Source of the DNA: Tabrizicola piscis | GTDB taxonomy: Bacteria; Pseudomonadota; Alphaproteobacteria; Rhodobacterales; Rhodobacteraceae | NCBI RefSeq assembly: GCF_003940805.1 | Contig: NZ_CP034328.1 | Coordinates: forward strand, 1,966,001 to 2,030,000 | Direction: 5' to 3' | DNA length: 64,000 bases | In this document: piece after piece, positions 41,483 to 49,534 of the stretch | Position numbering within the stretch: position 1 is the stretch's first letter | How the letters are laid out: every line of letters begins with the position of its first letter | Translations under genes and position numbers: made by a program | The notes under the pieces: model-generated | The model's database searches: none | What the model saw: the letters and a program-made list of their open reading frames with translations, nothing else | What the model was told of the DNA's origin: nothing

Positions 41483-42478
41483 CTATTCCTCGACGCGCAG
41501 GGCGATCTTGCCGACATGGGTGCCCGATTCCAGCCGCCAATGTGCGGCGGCGGCATCGGCAAGGGCGAATTCGCTGTCCATGACGACGCGGAACGCGCCG
41601 CGGGCGATCATCGGCCAGACATGGCTTTCGACCGCGTGGGCAATCCGCGCCTTGGCAAGATCAGACTGCGGACGCAGGGTTGACCCGGTAAAGGTCAGTC
41701 GGCGGGTCATCACCTCAGCCAGGTTGAGGGCGACCTTCGGCCCTTGCAGGAAGGCGATCTGCACAAGGCGGCCATCATCGGCGAGGGCCTTGATGTTCCG
41801 TTCAATATAGGGGCCGCCGACCATGTCGAGGATCAGGTTGGCCCCGCCTTCGGCCTGGATGGCGGGCACGAAATCCGTGGTACGGTAGTTCAACGCCACC
41901 TCTGCCCCAAGATCGCGGCAGACGTCGCATTTTTCATCCGACCCAGCCGTCGTGAAGACACGGGCGCCAAGGGCGGCAGCGATCTGGATGGCGCTGGTGC
42001 CGATGCCAGAGGTTCCGCCGTGGACGAGGAACCGTTCCCCCGCCTGCAGGCCGCCGCGCATCACCACGTTGGACCAGACGGTAAAGCAGGTTTCCGGCAG
42101 GCAGGCGGCTTCCGCCATGGAAAGGCCGGGGGGAATGGGCAGGGCGTGCGCTTCATGCGTAAGGGCGTATTCGGCGTAGCCGCCCCCCGGAAGCAAGGCG
42201 CAGACCTGATCCCCGATCTGCCAGCGGCTGACACCGGGGCCAATCTCAACCACCGTTCCGGAACATTCCAACCCCGGCAGGGGCGAGGCGGAGGGCGGCG
42301 GCGCATAGGCGCCAGAGCGTTGCAGCGCATCGGGGCGGTTCACCCCCGCATAGGCCACGCGGATGATGATCTGGCCATGGCCGGGCACCGGGACAGGAAC
42401 CGAACAGGGGTGCAGCACATCCGGCCCGCCAGGGACCGAGATTTCTATAGCAAGCATCGAGTGGGACAGGGACATCAT
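41483..42478 (-). CDS. NAD(P)H quinone oxidoreductase (PIG3-like, MDR family)
   Basis: A 331-residue zinc-free medium-chain dehydrogenase. N-terminal GroES-like domain (PGHGQIIIRVAYAGVNRPD), Rossmann domain with GGTSGIGTSAIQIAAALGARVF for NADPH, and LDMVGGPYIERN, all typical of the TP53I3/QorA-like group that reduces quinones. ATG 42478 is preferred over the frame's first Met, whose 27 extra residues lie across the coq9 end. It is downstream of coq9 (35-base gap) and may be co-transcribed, which suits a ubiquinone link. Confidence 0.85.
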   Translation of the reverse strand: MMSLSHSMLAIEISVPGGPDVLHPCSVPVPVPGHGQIIIRVAYAGVNRPDALQRSGAYAPPPSASPLPGLECSGTVVEIGPGVSRWQIGDQVCALLPGGGYAEYALTHEAHALPIPPGLSMAEAACLPETCFTVWSNVVMRGGLQAGERFLVHGGTSGIGTSAIQIAAALGARVFTTAGSDEKCDVCRDLGAEVALNYRTTDFVPAIQAEGGANLILDMVGGPYIERNIKALADDGRLVQIAFLQGPKVALNLAEVMTRRLTFTGSTLRPQSDLAKARIAHAVESHVWPMIARGAFRVVMDSEFALADAAAAHWRLESGTHVGKIALRVEE

Positions 42479-42512
42479 CAGGTCTTTCAAGGCAGGGTAT
42501 TCGGCAGTCGGA

Positions 42513-43184
42513 TCAGCCCTTGGTGCGGCCGGGCAGGTTGTCAGGCGATCTTGGGGCACGGAGAGTTTCCAGAACCTTTCCGGGGCCTGCGAGAATCGCC
42601 TTGCCCAGCGGATTTTCGCGGACAGCCGCTTTCAGCTTTTCGAACTGCATCACCCCATCGATGCGGCGATCCAGAAACTCCCACGTCGCCTGATGCCCGG
42701 GTGAGGTGTCGCCCAGCCAGTAAAGGACCGTGGCACCATAGACCGCCGACAGGGTGGCGCGTTTGGTGTACCAGTTCACGTCGGTCGAGGTGTCGCCCAG
42801 CGCGGTCCAGATCTTGTCGGCGGTTCCCCAGACCGCCTTCGCCCCGTCGCCTGCGTGCTGCGGCAGGGAGAAAAGCGTGCTGCCACGGCGCACAAGCTCT
42901 TGATCTGCAAGCTGAAGCCGGATCTGCACGGCCTTGGCGATGCGGTCGCGGAAGCGCAGGGCGGCAAGGTCGGTTTCCGCCAGAGTTGCCAGCATTTCGG
43001 CATCGCCACAGGCGTGATAGGCCAGCGCGAGGTCTACTCCACCGCGCGGGAACAGCGCCTTGCCAAGGCCTGCGGCCACCCCGGCATCGGCCAGGGCTGC
43101 CTTCAGTGTGCGGTCGGACCAGCCGTCGAACGGCACATGAACAAGCGCCGCGTCCAGAACCCGGTCTTTGGTGTCTTCGGTCAT
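42513..43184 (-). CDS. COQ9 family ubiquinone-biosynthesis protein
   Basis: A 223-residue COQ9 protein. COQ9 is a TetR-fold lipid-binding factor that presents ubiquinone precursors to the hydroxylase COQ7. The N-terminal part mimics a TetR HTH (VHVPFDGWSDRTLKAALADAG), and the C-terminal half has NWYTKRATLSAVYGATVLYWLGDTSPG and FLDRRIDGVMQFEK, which define the family. ATG 43184 is chosen because a GGGGG stretch lies six bases upstream and it gives the standard length; the frame upstream overlaps the rpsU promoter region. Confidence 0.93.
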   Translation of the reverse strand: MTEDTKDRVLDAALVHVPFDGWSDRTLKAALADAGVAAGLGKALFPRGGVDLALAYHACGDAEMLATLAETDLAALRFRDRIAKAVQIRLQLADQELVRRGSTLFSLPQHAGDGAKAVWGTADKIWTALGDTSTDVNWYTKRATLSAVYGATVLYWLGDTSPGHQATWEFLDRRIDGVMQFEKLKAAVRENPLGKAILAGPGKVLETLRAPRSPDNLPGRTKG

Positions 43185-43205
43185 CCTTACCCCCGCTTCC
43201 AGCTT

Positions 43206-43236
43206 TTGTGGACAAGCCACCCCCCCTTTGTTATAG
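43206..43236 (+). promoter_or_regulatory. Possible rpsU promoter
   Basis: TTGTGG (43206-43211) and TTATAG (43231-43236) or GTTATA (43230-43235), spaced 18-19 bases, lie 57 bases before the rpsU ATG. Spacing is slightly long for sigma-70. Just before the ATG, GTGGT/ACCAC can pair across GACA and would include part of the ribosome site AAGGTGG. Confidence 0.35.
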
Positions 43237-43292
43237 GGCGCGGGCCTGCACATCATAGTGCAACTCTAACTTAGGAAGGTGGTGACAACCAC

Positions 43293-43499
43293 ATGCAGGT
43301 CAGCGTCCGCGACAATAACGTCGAACAGGCTCTCCGTGCCCTGAAGAAGAAACTTCAGCGCGAAGGGGTGTTTCGGGAAATGAAGCTTAAGCAGCATTTC
43401 GAGAAACCCTCCGTCAAGAAAGCACGCGAACAGGCCGAAGCCGTCCGCCGTGCAAGGAAACTTGCCCGGAAGAAGCTTCAGCGTGAAGGCGGCCTTTAA
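43293..43499 (+). CDS. rpsU: 30S ribosomal protein S21
   Basis: A 68-residue, very basic ribosomal protein of the small subunit, bound near the anti-Shine-Dalgarno helix of 16S rRNA and involved in initiation. [20 protein letters not shown] is the conserved start, and Lys/Arg-rich helices follow ([21 protein letters not shown]). It stands alone with its own terminator and probable promoter. AGGAAGGTGG lies before the ATG. Alphaproteobacterial S21 is of this length or slightly longer. Confidence 0.97.
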   Translation: MQVSVRDNNVEQALRALKKKLQREGVFREMKLKQHFEKPSVKKAREQAEAVRRARKLARKKLQREGGL

Positions 43500-43537
43500 G
43501 GCGTCAGCGACACTGGGGTAGCGATACCCGCCCGATC

Positions 43538-43566
43538 AACCCCCGTCCGTGAGGCCGGGGGTTTTT
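43538..43566 (+). terminator. rpsU intrinsic terminator
   Basis: AACCCCCG (43538-43545) pairs with CGGGGGTT (43556-43563), loop of 10, followed by TTT at the end of a five-T run (43562-43566). It lies 38 bases after the rpsU stop and ends before the epimerase gene. Confidence 0.85.
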
Positions 43567-43588
43567 CACACCAGCAAGGAGCAGGCAG

Positions 43589-44602
43589 ATGCGCAGCGTT
43601 CTGATCACCGGAACGGCCGGGTTCATCGGATTTCATCTGGCACAGCTGATGTTGAAGGATGGCTTCCGCGTCATCGGGTATGACGGGATGACCCCCTATT
43701 ACGACGTCGCGCTGAAGCGGCACCGGCACCAGATCCTGATGCAGTCCCCCGGCTTTTCCTGCGAGGAAGGGATGCTGGAAGACATGGCCCGACTGCAGGC
43801 CCTGTGTGACCGCGAGCGGCCGGATGTCATCATCCACCTCGCCGCGCAGGCGGGCGTCCGCTATTCGCTGGAAAACCCCCGGTCCTATGTGGAGTCGAAC
43901 CTGATCGGCACGTTCAACATCATGGAATGTGCGCGCAGCCTGGGGGTGCAGCATCTGCTGATGGCCTCCACCTCATCAGTCTATGGCGCGAATACCGAGA
44001 TGCCCTTTGCCGAAGTGCAGAGGACGGAAACGCCGCTGACCCTTTATGCCGCGACCAAGAAGGCGAATGAGGTGATGGCGCACAGCTATGCCCATCTGTG
44101 GAAGCTGCCGACCACGATGTTCCGGTTCTTCACCGTCTATGGCCCGTTGGGGCGGCCCGACATGGCGTTGTTCAAGTTCGTGAAGGCTGCGCTGGAGGGG
44201 GACGCGATCGACGTCTACAACCACGGCCAGATGGCGCGGGACTTCACCTATGTGACGGATCTGGTGCGCGGCATCCGCCTGCTGGTGGACCAGCCGCCAG
44301 TGCAGCCCGCAACCCCTGAGGACATTCTTCCCGGCGACAGCCTCAGCCCCGCCGCCCCGTTCCGCACGGTGAACATCGGCAACAGCACGCGGGTGCCGCT
44401 GCTGGAGTTCATCACGGAAATCGAACGTGCGCTGGGGATCCCGGTGCGCAAGAATTTCATGGACATGCAGAAAGGCGACGTGCCGGAAACCTGGGCCGAT
44501 TGCAGCCTGTTGAAACGCCTGACCGGCTATCAGCCCGAAACCACCGTCCGCGACGGGGTTACCGCCTTTGTGGCATGGTACCGGGATTACTACCGGGTTT
44601 GA
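43589..44602 (+). CDS. NAD-dependent nucleotide-sugar epimerase (UDP-glucuronate 4-epimerase-like)
   Basis: A 337-residue extended short-chain dehydrogenase. NAD site GTAGFIG (residues 8-14); the Ser-Tyr-Lys triad includes SSVYG and Tyr153/Lys157 in LYAATKKANE. The segment RFFTVYGPLGRPDMALFKF is typical of UDP-glucuronate 4-epimerases, which supply UDP-galacturonate for lipopolysaccharide or capsule. The donor sugar is inferred. AAGGAG lies eight bases upstream. It is isolated between rpsU and an inverted pair of G-rich repeats. Confidence 0.88.
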   Translation: MRSVLITGTAGFIGFHLAQLMLKDGFRVIGYDGMTPYYDVALKRHRHQILMQSPGFSCEEGMLEDMARLQALCDRERPDVIIHLAAQAGVRYSLENPRSYVESNLIGTFNIMECARSLGVQHLLMASTSSVYGANTEMPFAEVQRTETPLTLYAATKKANEVMAHSYAHLWKLPTTMFRFFTVYGPLGRPDMALFKFVKAALEGDAIDVYNHGQMARDFTYVTDLVRGIRLLVDQPPVQPATPEDILPGDSLSPAAPFRTVNIGNSTRVPLLEFITEIERALGIPVRKNFMDMQKGDVPETWADCSLLKRLTGYQPETTVRDGVTAFVAWYRDYYRV

Positions 44603-44628
44603 TATTTGCCGTGCCGTCACAGGCTATG

Positions 44629-44743
44629 CGCCTCCCCTCCCCCTTGTGGGGAGGGGATGGGGGTGGGGGGCCTTTCGGCAGATGCTGCGAAGCCCCCCAC
44701 CCTCTCCCTCCCCCACGAGGGGGGAGGGAAGCGCCTTCTCGTG
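44629..44743. repeat. Inverted pair of G-rich repeats (copies 2 and 3)
   Basis: Copy 2 has stem CCCCTCCCC/GGGGAGGGG (44634-44642, 44648-44656) and tail ATGGGGGTGGGGGGCC; copy 3 is on the opposite strand (stem CCCTCCCCC/GGGGGAGGG in reverse, tail complement GCCCCCCACCC at 44692-44702). They are separated by about 20 bases, so the two tails can pair and form a much larger hairpin. They lie in the gap between the convergent epimerase and lrp genes. This head-to-head pairing is like bacterial BIME elements. Confidence 0.85.
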
Positions 44744-44760
44744 TAGCGTCGGACCCTCTT

Positions 44761-45219
44761 TCAGACCGCCAGCGCTGTTGTCTTGACCACTGTCCGCAGC
44801 GCAAACGACGATTGCATCTGCCGCACCCCCGGCAGGCGCGACAGGAACTGGCGGTGGATGCGGGCGAAATCCTCGGTATCCTCGGCCATGATCTTCAGAA
44901 GGTAGTCTGCCGTCCCCGCCATCAGGTGACATTCCAGCAGATCGGGCACCCGGGCCACCTCACGCTCGAAGGCGTCAAGCAGGTCTTCGGCCTGGCTTTG
45001 CAGGGTGATTTCCACAAAGACTGTCGTCAGCCGGCCCATCTTGCGGGTGTCCAGAAGGGCCACGTAACCGGCGATATACCCCTCTTCCTCCAACCGCTGG
45101 ACGCGGCGGTGGCAGGCGGAGGGGGACAGGTTCACCACCTCGGACAGTTCGGCGTTGGTGATCCGGCCGTTCTTTTGCAGCACCGTCAGGATGCGGCGGT
45201 CTGTGGCGTCAAGATCCAT
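44761..45219 (-). CDS. Lrp/AsnC family regulator
   Basis: A 152-residue regulator: N-terminal HTH (residues 5-55, LDATDRRILTVLQKNGRITNAELSEVVNLSPSACHRRV) and a C-terminal RAM/AsnC ligand domain (about 65-145). It is divergent from alanine dehydrogenase with 158 bases between, the same arrangement as AldR-ald, where the regulator activates ald in response to alanine. I infer that it controls ald. No clear palindromic box stands out in the gap, which is usual for the loose Lrp consensus. Confidence 0.92.
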   Translation of the reverse strand: MDLDATDRRILTVLQKNGRITNAELSEVVNLSPSACHRRVQRLEEEGYIAGYVALLDTRKMGRLTTVFVEITLQSQAEDLLDAFEREVARVPDLLECHLMAGTADYLLKIMAEDTEDFARIHRQFLSRLPGVRQMQSSFALRTVVKTTALAV

Positions 45220-45377
45220 GTTTTTGGCGATTTCTTCGGCTGAAATGGGTTTAGGTGGTGAAATCTACCGCCAGAGCCACCCCAAGTCACCCAGAATTCA
45301 AAGCATTGCCGGTGAAACAGGCAAAGACTGATCCCACAATCAGACAATTCCGGGATCCGTCCCGCAGGGAGAGAATC

Positions 45378-46496
45378 ATGAAGATCGGTTGCCCGAAGGA
45401 AATCAAGCCGCAGGAGTTCCGGGTCGGAATGACCCCCGACGCCGCGCGTGAAGCGGTGGCTCATGGCCACAAGGTGATGATCGAAAAAGGCGCCGGGCTT
45501 GGCGCGGGCTTTTCTGATGCCGATTACAAGGCAGCGGGGGCCAAGATCGTCGCGACGGCTGAAGAAGTGTTCGAAAAGGCCGACATGATCGTCAAGGTCA
45601 AGGAGCCGCAAGCGGTGGAGAGGAAGCGCCTGCGTGAAGGGCAGCTTTTGTTCACCTACCTGCACCTTGCGCCGGACTCTGCGCAGACCAAGGACCTGCT
45701 GAAATCCGGCGCCACCTGCATTGCCTATGAAACGGTGACGGATGACCGGGGCGGGTTGCCGCTCCTTGCCCCGATGTCCGAAGTGGCAGGCCGTCTGGCC
45801 CCGCAAGTTGGGGCGTGGACGCTGCAAAAGGCGAATGGCGGGCGCGGGGTGCTGCTGGGCGGCGTGCCGGGCGTGCTGCCCGCGAAGGTGCTGGTCATCG
45901 GTGGCGGGGTGGTGGGCACCCATGCCGCCAAGATCGCCGCCGGGATGGGCGCGGATGTGACGGTGATCGACCGGTCGATCAACCGGCTGCGCTATCTGGA
46001 TGATGTGTTCGGCGGTGCGTTCAAGAACGCCTATGCCAGCGCCGGGAACACGATCGCGCTTGCCCGCGAGGCGGACCTGATCATCGGCGCCGTCCTGATC
46101 CCCGGGGCTGCAGCGCCCAAGCTGATCAGCCGGGCGCAACTGAAAGAGCTGAAGCCCGGGGCGGCATTGGTCGATGTGGCCATTGATCAGGGCGGCTGTT
46201 TCGAGACGTCGAAGGCCACCACCCACCAGGACCCGATCTACGAAGTGGACGGGATCATGCATTACTGCGTGGCCAACATGCCGGGCGCGGTGGCGCGGAC
46301 TTCGACACAGGCGCTGAGCAACGCCACAATGCCCTTCATGCTGGCACTGGCCGACAAGGGCTGGAAAAAGGCCTGCGCCGAGGACAAGCACTTGCTGGCA
46401 GGCCTGAACGTCCACGCCGGGCATCTGACCTATGCGGCGGTGGGCGTGGCCCTTGGCCTTCCCACGATCACCGGTGCCGAGGCGCTGAAACTCTGA
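45378..46496 (+). CDS. ald: Alanine dehydrogenase
   Basis: A 372-residue NAD-dependent enzyme that deaminates L-alanine to pyruvate and ammonia, or the reverse. MKIGCPKEIKPQEFRVGMTP (Arg and Lys near substrate) is the family N-terminus; His in TYLHLAP is catalytic, and VIGGGVVGTHAAKIAAGMGADVTVID is the NAD site. Length 371-372 is exact for Ald. ATG 45378 is chosen with GGGAG seven bases upstream; the longer open frame enters the divergent promoter. Likely controlled by the adjacent Lrp-type regulator. Confidence 0.96.
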   Translation: MKIGCPKEIKPQEFRVGMTPDAAREAVAHGHKVMIEKGAGLGAGFSDADYKAAGAKIVATAEEVFEKADMIVKVKEPQAVERKRLREGQLLFTYLHLAPDSAQTKDLLKSGATCIAYETVTDDRGGLPLLAPMSEVAGRLAPQVGAWTLQKANGGRGVLLGGVPGVLPAKVLVIGGGVVGTHAAKIAAGMGADVTVIDRSINRLRYLDDVFGGAFKNAYASAGNTIALAREADLIIGAVLIPGAAAPKLISRAQLKELKPGAALVDVAIDQGGCFETSKATTHQDPIYEVDGIMHYCVANMPGAVARTSTQALSNATMPFMLALADKGWKKACAEDKHLLAGLNVHAGHLTYAAVGVALGLPTITGAEALKL

Positions 46497-46558
46497 CATA
46501 GATCACGGCGGAAACCTTCCCGTCCCGCGTATATGGGGCACCACAGCAAAGGTGCCCC

Positions 46559-47167
46559 ATGACAATTCTTGGCTACAAGCCCGCGACCTTGATCCTGTGG
46601 GTCATCCTTGCCTTGCCCGCACTCCCCCTGATCGGCCCGCTGTTCGGAGACGATGCCCGCGCCTTTCACCGCCTGCTGCACCCGACAGGCGAATGGTCGG
46701 CGCGGTTCATGATCATCGGGATGATGGCTTCGGGCCTGATGCTGCTGTTCAAGGGCCGCAGCTGGCCGCGTTGGCTGGTCCACCACCGCCGCGACATCGA
46801 GGTTGCGGCCTTCGTCTATGCCGCCTTGCACACGCTGGTCTATGTGATTGACCGGGGCACGCTGGACCGGATCATCGCCGCCTTGCCGCATACCGAAATC
46901 TGGACCGGGTGGCTGGCCATGCTGATCTTCATTCCGCTGGCGATCACGTCGAACAACGCCACGCAGCGCTGGCTGCATGCGGGGTGGAAGACGCTGCAAC
47001 GGCTGGCCTACCCGGCTGCCGTTCTGGTGCTGATCCACTGGGCCGCCCTGCACAACTGGGGCAGCTGGCCCCCGGCAGCAGTGCATTTCGGGCCGCTGGT
47101 GGCGCTGTGGGTCTATCGGCTGTGGTACTGGTACCTGCGGCCGCGCGCCCCGGCTGCAACCGCGTAA
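46559..47167 (+). CDS. Ferric-reductase-like (MsrQ/YedZ-type) heme membrane protein
   Basis: A 202-residue membrane protein with about six helices of the ferric reductase-like transmembrane domain. Histidines placed to bind heme across the membrane are in the second to fourth helices (FHRLLHP, WLVHHRRD, ALHTLVYV) and IHWAALHN. MsrQ passes electrons to the periplasmic methionine sulfoxide reductase MsrP; no msrP gene is adjacent, so the partner is unknown. AAAGGTG lies before the ATG. A hairpin follows the stop. Confidence 0.8.
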   Translation: MTILGYKPATLILWVILALPALPLIGPLFGDDARAFHRLLHPTGEWSARFMIIGMMASGLMLLFKGRSWPRWLVHHRRDIEVAAFVYAALHTLVYVIDRGTLDRIIAALPHTEIWTGWLAMLIFIPLAITSNNATQRWLHAGWKTLQRLAYPAAVLVLIHWAALHNWGSWPPAAVHFGPLVALWVYRLWYWYLRPRAPAATA

Positions 47168-47177
47168 AGTGGAACCG

Positions 47178-47203
47178 GGCCCGCAAGATCACCCCTGCGG
47201 GCC
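47178..47203. terminator. Convergent-border hairpin
   Basis: GGCCCGCA (47178-47185) and TGCGGGCC (47196-47203) with a 10-base loop lie between the convergent heme-protein and mscL genes, ten bases from each stop codon. On the + strand a weak CTTT follows. Probably bidirectional. Confidence 0.6.
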
Positions 47204-47212
47204 GCTTTCATG

Positions 47213-47635
47213 TCACATCGCGCCTTGCTTCTTCAGCGTGGCCAGAATGTCCTGCAAAAGATCAACCTCGGTTGGACCGGCGGGCGCTGCAGGCTCCTCG
47301 GCTTTCTTCGGCATGATCTTGTTCATCGCCTTCACCAGAAGGAACACGACCCAGGCAATGATCAGGAAGTTGATCAGCGCGGTGATGAAGGCGCCATAGG
47401 CGAATACCGCAGCACCGGATTCCTTGGCGGCGGCCAGCGATGCCGGGTTGGTGCCCGACAAATCGAAGAACATGTCCGAAAAGTTCACACCCCCAAGGAT
47501 GAGACCGATGATCGGGTTGATCAGATCGCCAACCAGACTGTTGACGATCGCCGTAAACGCAGCACCGATAATGATACCAACAGCCAGGTCCATCACGTTG
47601 CCTCTGGCGATGAACGTCTTGAATTCGTTAAGCAT
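47213..47635 (-). CDS. mscL: Large-conductance mechanosensitive channel
   Basis: A 140-residue channel protein that opens under membrane tension to release solutes on osmotic downshift. [39 protein letters not shown] is the amphipathic N-helix and pore-lining TM1, TM2 is [23 protein letters not shown], and a charged C-terminal helix follows a Pro/Ala linker. ATG 47635 is chosen: GAGGGA lies nine bases upstream, and the extra N-terminal residues of the longer frame would be foreign to MscL. Confidence 0.96.
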   Translation of the reverse strand: MLNEFKTFIARGNVMDLAVGIIIGAAFTAIVNSLVGDLINPIIGLILGGVNFSDMFFDLSGTNPASLAAAKESGAAVFAYGAFITALINFLIIAWVVFLLVKAMNKIMPKKAEEPAAPAGPTEVDLLQDILATLKKQGAM

Positions 47636-47786
47636 AAAACGGTTCCCTCGATGTTGCCCGTCTTGAACGGCGGGCATTTTGATTGCACAGGCGCACAGGC
47701 GCGTCGGGACTATTGCACAGCTTAACGGGGTTCCGAACGGGGAATTTTTCCCTAAGCTGCGTCTTGCACGTCACAAGGAGCATGTC

Positions 47787-48482
47787 TTGTCCAAGCTTGA
47801 CGATTTCCCGATCACTCGCCGCTGGCCGCCGCGCAATCCTGACGCGATCCAGCTTTATTCACTGCCAACCCCGAATGGTGTGAAAGTCTCGATCGCGCTG
47901 GAGGAGACGGGGCTGCCCTATGACGCGCATCTGATCGACTTTGCGAAGAACGACCAGACCAGCGCCGAATTCCTGAGCGTGAACCCCAACAACAAGATCC
48001 CCGCGATCATTGATCCGAACGGTCCGGGGGGCCAGCCGCTGGCGCTGTTCGAAAGCGGGGCGATCCTTCTGTATCTGGCGGAAAAGTCGGGCCAGCTGAT
48101 CCCCGAGGGGAAACGCTGGGAAACGATCCAGTGGCTGATGTTCCAGATGGGCGGCATCGGGCCGATGTTCGGGCAGCTGGGTTTCTTCCACCACTTCGCC
48201 GGGAAAGAGGTGGACGACCCCCGCCCCAAGGAACGCTACCGGGCCGAGGCGGAGCGGCTTTTGAAAGTGCTGGATGGCGCGCTTGCCGGGAAGGACTGGA
48301 TCGTCGGTGACTATTCCATCGCTGACATCGCAATCGGGCCGTGGCTGCGCACGCTACGGGATTTCTACAAGGCGGCGGATATTGCCGGGTGGCACCAGTT
48401 GAAGCATGTCCCGGCCTATCTGGACCGGTTCCTTGCGCGTCCCGCCGTCCAGCGCGGGCTGGTGCAGCCACCCCGGTCCTAA
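47787..48482 (+). CDS. Glutathione S-transferase (YghU/YfcG-like)
   Basis: A 231-residue GST. N-terminal thioredoxin-like domain with QLYSLPTPNGVKVSIALEE and NPNNKIPAI plus ESGAILLYLAE (glutathione gamma-glutamyl site), then an all-helical domain with WLMFQMGGIGPMFGQLGFF and DYSIADIAIGPWL. This is the Nu-class/YghU-type signature, enzymes with disulfide-bond reductase activity on glutathione adducts. TTG 47787 is chosen because AAGGAG lies seven bases upstream; the frame before it is not family-like. Confidence 0.9.
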   Translation: MSKLDDFPITRRWPPRNPDAIQLYSLPTPNGVKVSIALEETGLPYDAHLIDFAKNDQTSAEFLSVNPNNKIPAIIDPNGPGGQPLALFESGAILLYLAEKSGQLIPEGKRWETIQWLMFQMGGIGPMFGQLGFFHHFAGKEVDDPRPKERYRAEAERLLKVLDGALAGKDWIVGDYSIADIAIGPWLRTLRDFYKAADIAGWHQLKHVPAYLDRFLARPAVQRGLVQPPRS

Positions 48483-49423
48483 GGGCGTGGCGCGGCGGCG
48501 CGGCGCAGACGGTCGTTGATCGCGCGGCCAAGGCCGGTCTCGGGCACCGGGGCAAAGGCGATGTGGCCACCGGGGCCGGCCAGACGGTCGGCCTCACGCA
48601 GGGTCTGGAACAGATGCGCTGCAGCCTCAACCAGATCGCCGCTTTCGGACAGGGTCAGCGCGCCTTTGACCGGGCCGAAACCGACCAGAATTTCGCCCAC
48701 CCGGGCCTGCGTCGCCTCCAGCCGCACCCCGGCGGCCGGGGCGTAGTGGGACATAAGCTGGCCGGGTGACGTGGGCTTGTCCGCATCGCCACCCATCCCC
48801 AGCGGCCCGCCCAGCGCGGCCTCCAACGCCTCAAGCGGCAATCCTCCGGGGCGAAGCAGCACCGGGTCGGGGTCGGGCAGCACGATGGTCGATTCCAGCC
48901 CGACGGCGCAGGGGCCACCGTCCAGCACGGCGGCGATCCGTCCTGAAAGACCCTCCAGCACATGGCTGGCGCGGGTGGGCGACACCCGGCCCGACGGGTT
49001 GGCCGAAGGGGCTGCCACAGGCCCGCCAAATGCCCGCAACAGGCGCTGCGCCAAGGCATGTTCCGGCACCCGCACGGCCACGGTCGTCAGCCCCGCCGAG
49101 ACCAGCGGTGAAATCCCGGCGTCGGCCCGCAAGGGCAGAACCAGCGTCAGCGGCCCCGGCCAGAACGCCCCCGCCAAGGCGCGGGCATTCGGCCCGACGA
49201 TGGCAATCGCCTCAACCGCCGCAAGGTCGGGCAGATGCACGATCAACGGGTTGAAGCTGGGCCGCCCCTTCGCCTCATACACCTTCGCCACGGCCAAGTC
49301 TGACCGGGCATCGGCACCAAGACCGTAGACCGTCTCGGTCGGGAATGCGACCAACTGCCCGGCGCCAAGCAGCCCTGCGGCCTTGGCAATTCCGGCGTCG
49401 TCTGGTTCAAGGGTATCGGTCAT
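48479..49423 (-). CDS. tsaC: Threonylcarbamoyladenylate synthase
   Basis: A 314-residue Sua5-type enzyme that makes threonylcarbamoyl-AMP for the t6A modification of ANN-decoding tRNAs. The YrdC domain (about residues 12-200) has PTETVYGLGADA, KGRPSFNPLIVH, and APSANPSG; the C-terminal Sua5 domain (about 215-314, MSHYAPAAGVRLE) marks the long form. ATG 49423 gives the usual N-terminus; 160 residues upstream in frame overlap the divergent acyl-CoA dehydrogenase gene and are rejected. It converges with the GST gene, overlapping by four bases. Confidence 0.93.
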   Translation of the reverse strand: MTDTLEPDDAGIAKAAGLLGAGQLVAFPTETVYGLGADARSDLAVAKVYEAKGRPSFNPLIVHLPDLAAVEAIAIVGPNARALAGAFWPGPLTLVLPLRADAGISPLVSAGLTTVAVRVPEHALAQRLLRAFGGPVAAPSANPSGRVSPTRASHVLEGLSGRIAAVLDGGPCAVGLESTIVLPDPDPVLLRPGGLPLEALEAALGGPLGMGGDADKPTSPGQLMSHYAPAAGVRLEATQARVGEILVGFGPVKGALTLSESGDLVEAAAHLFQTLREADRLAGPGGHIAFAPVPETGLGRAINDRLRRAAAPRP

Positions 49424-49534
49424 CGGTCTGACGCAGCGTCCTGCTTGAAGGGCCATGCGAAAGGAATAGCCTGACTTTGGGGCCGTCCATACGGCAGCCC
49501 CCCCGCTTTGCCAAGCCGTCCGAGGGAGGACCCC

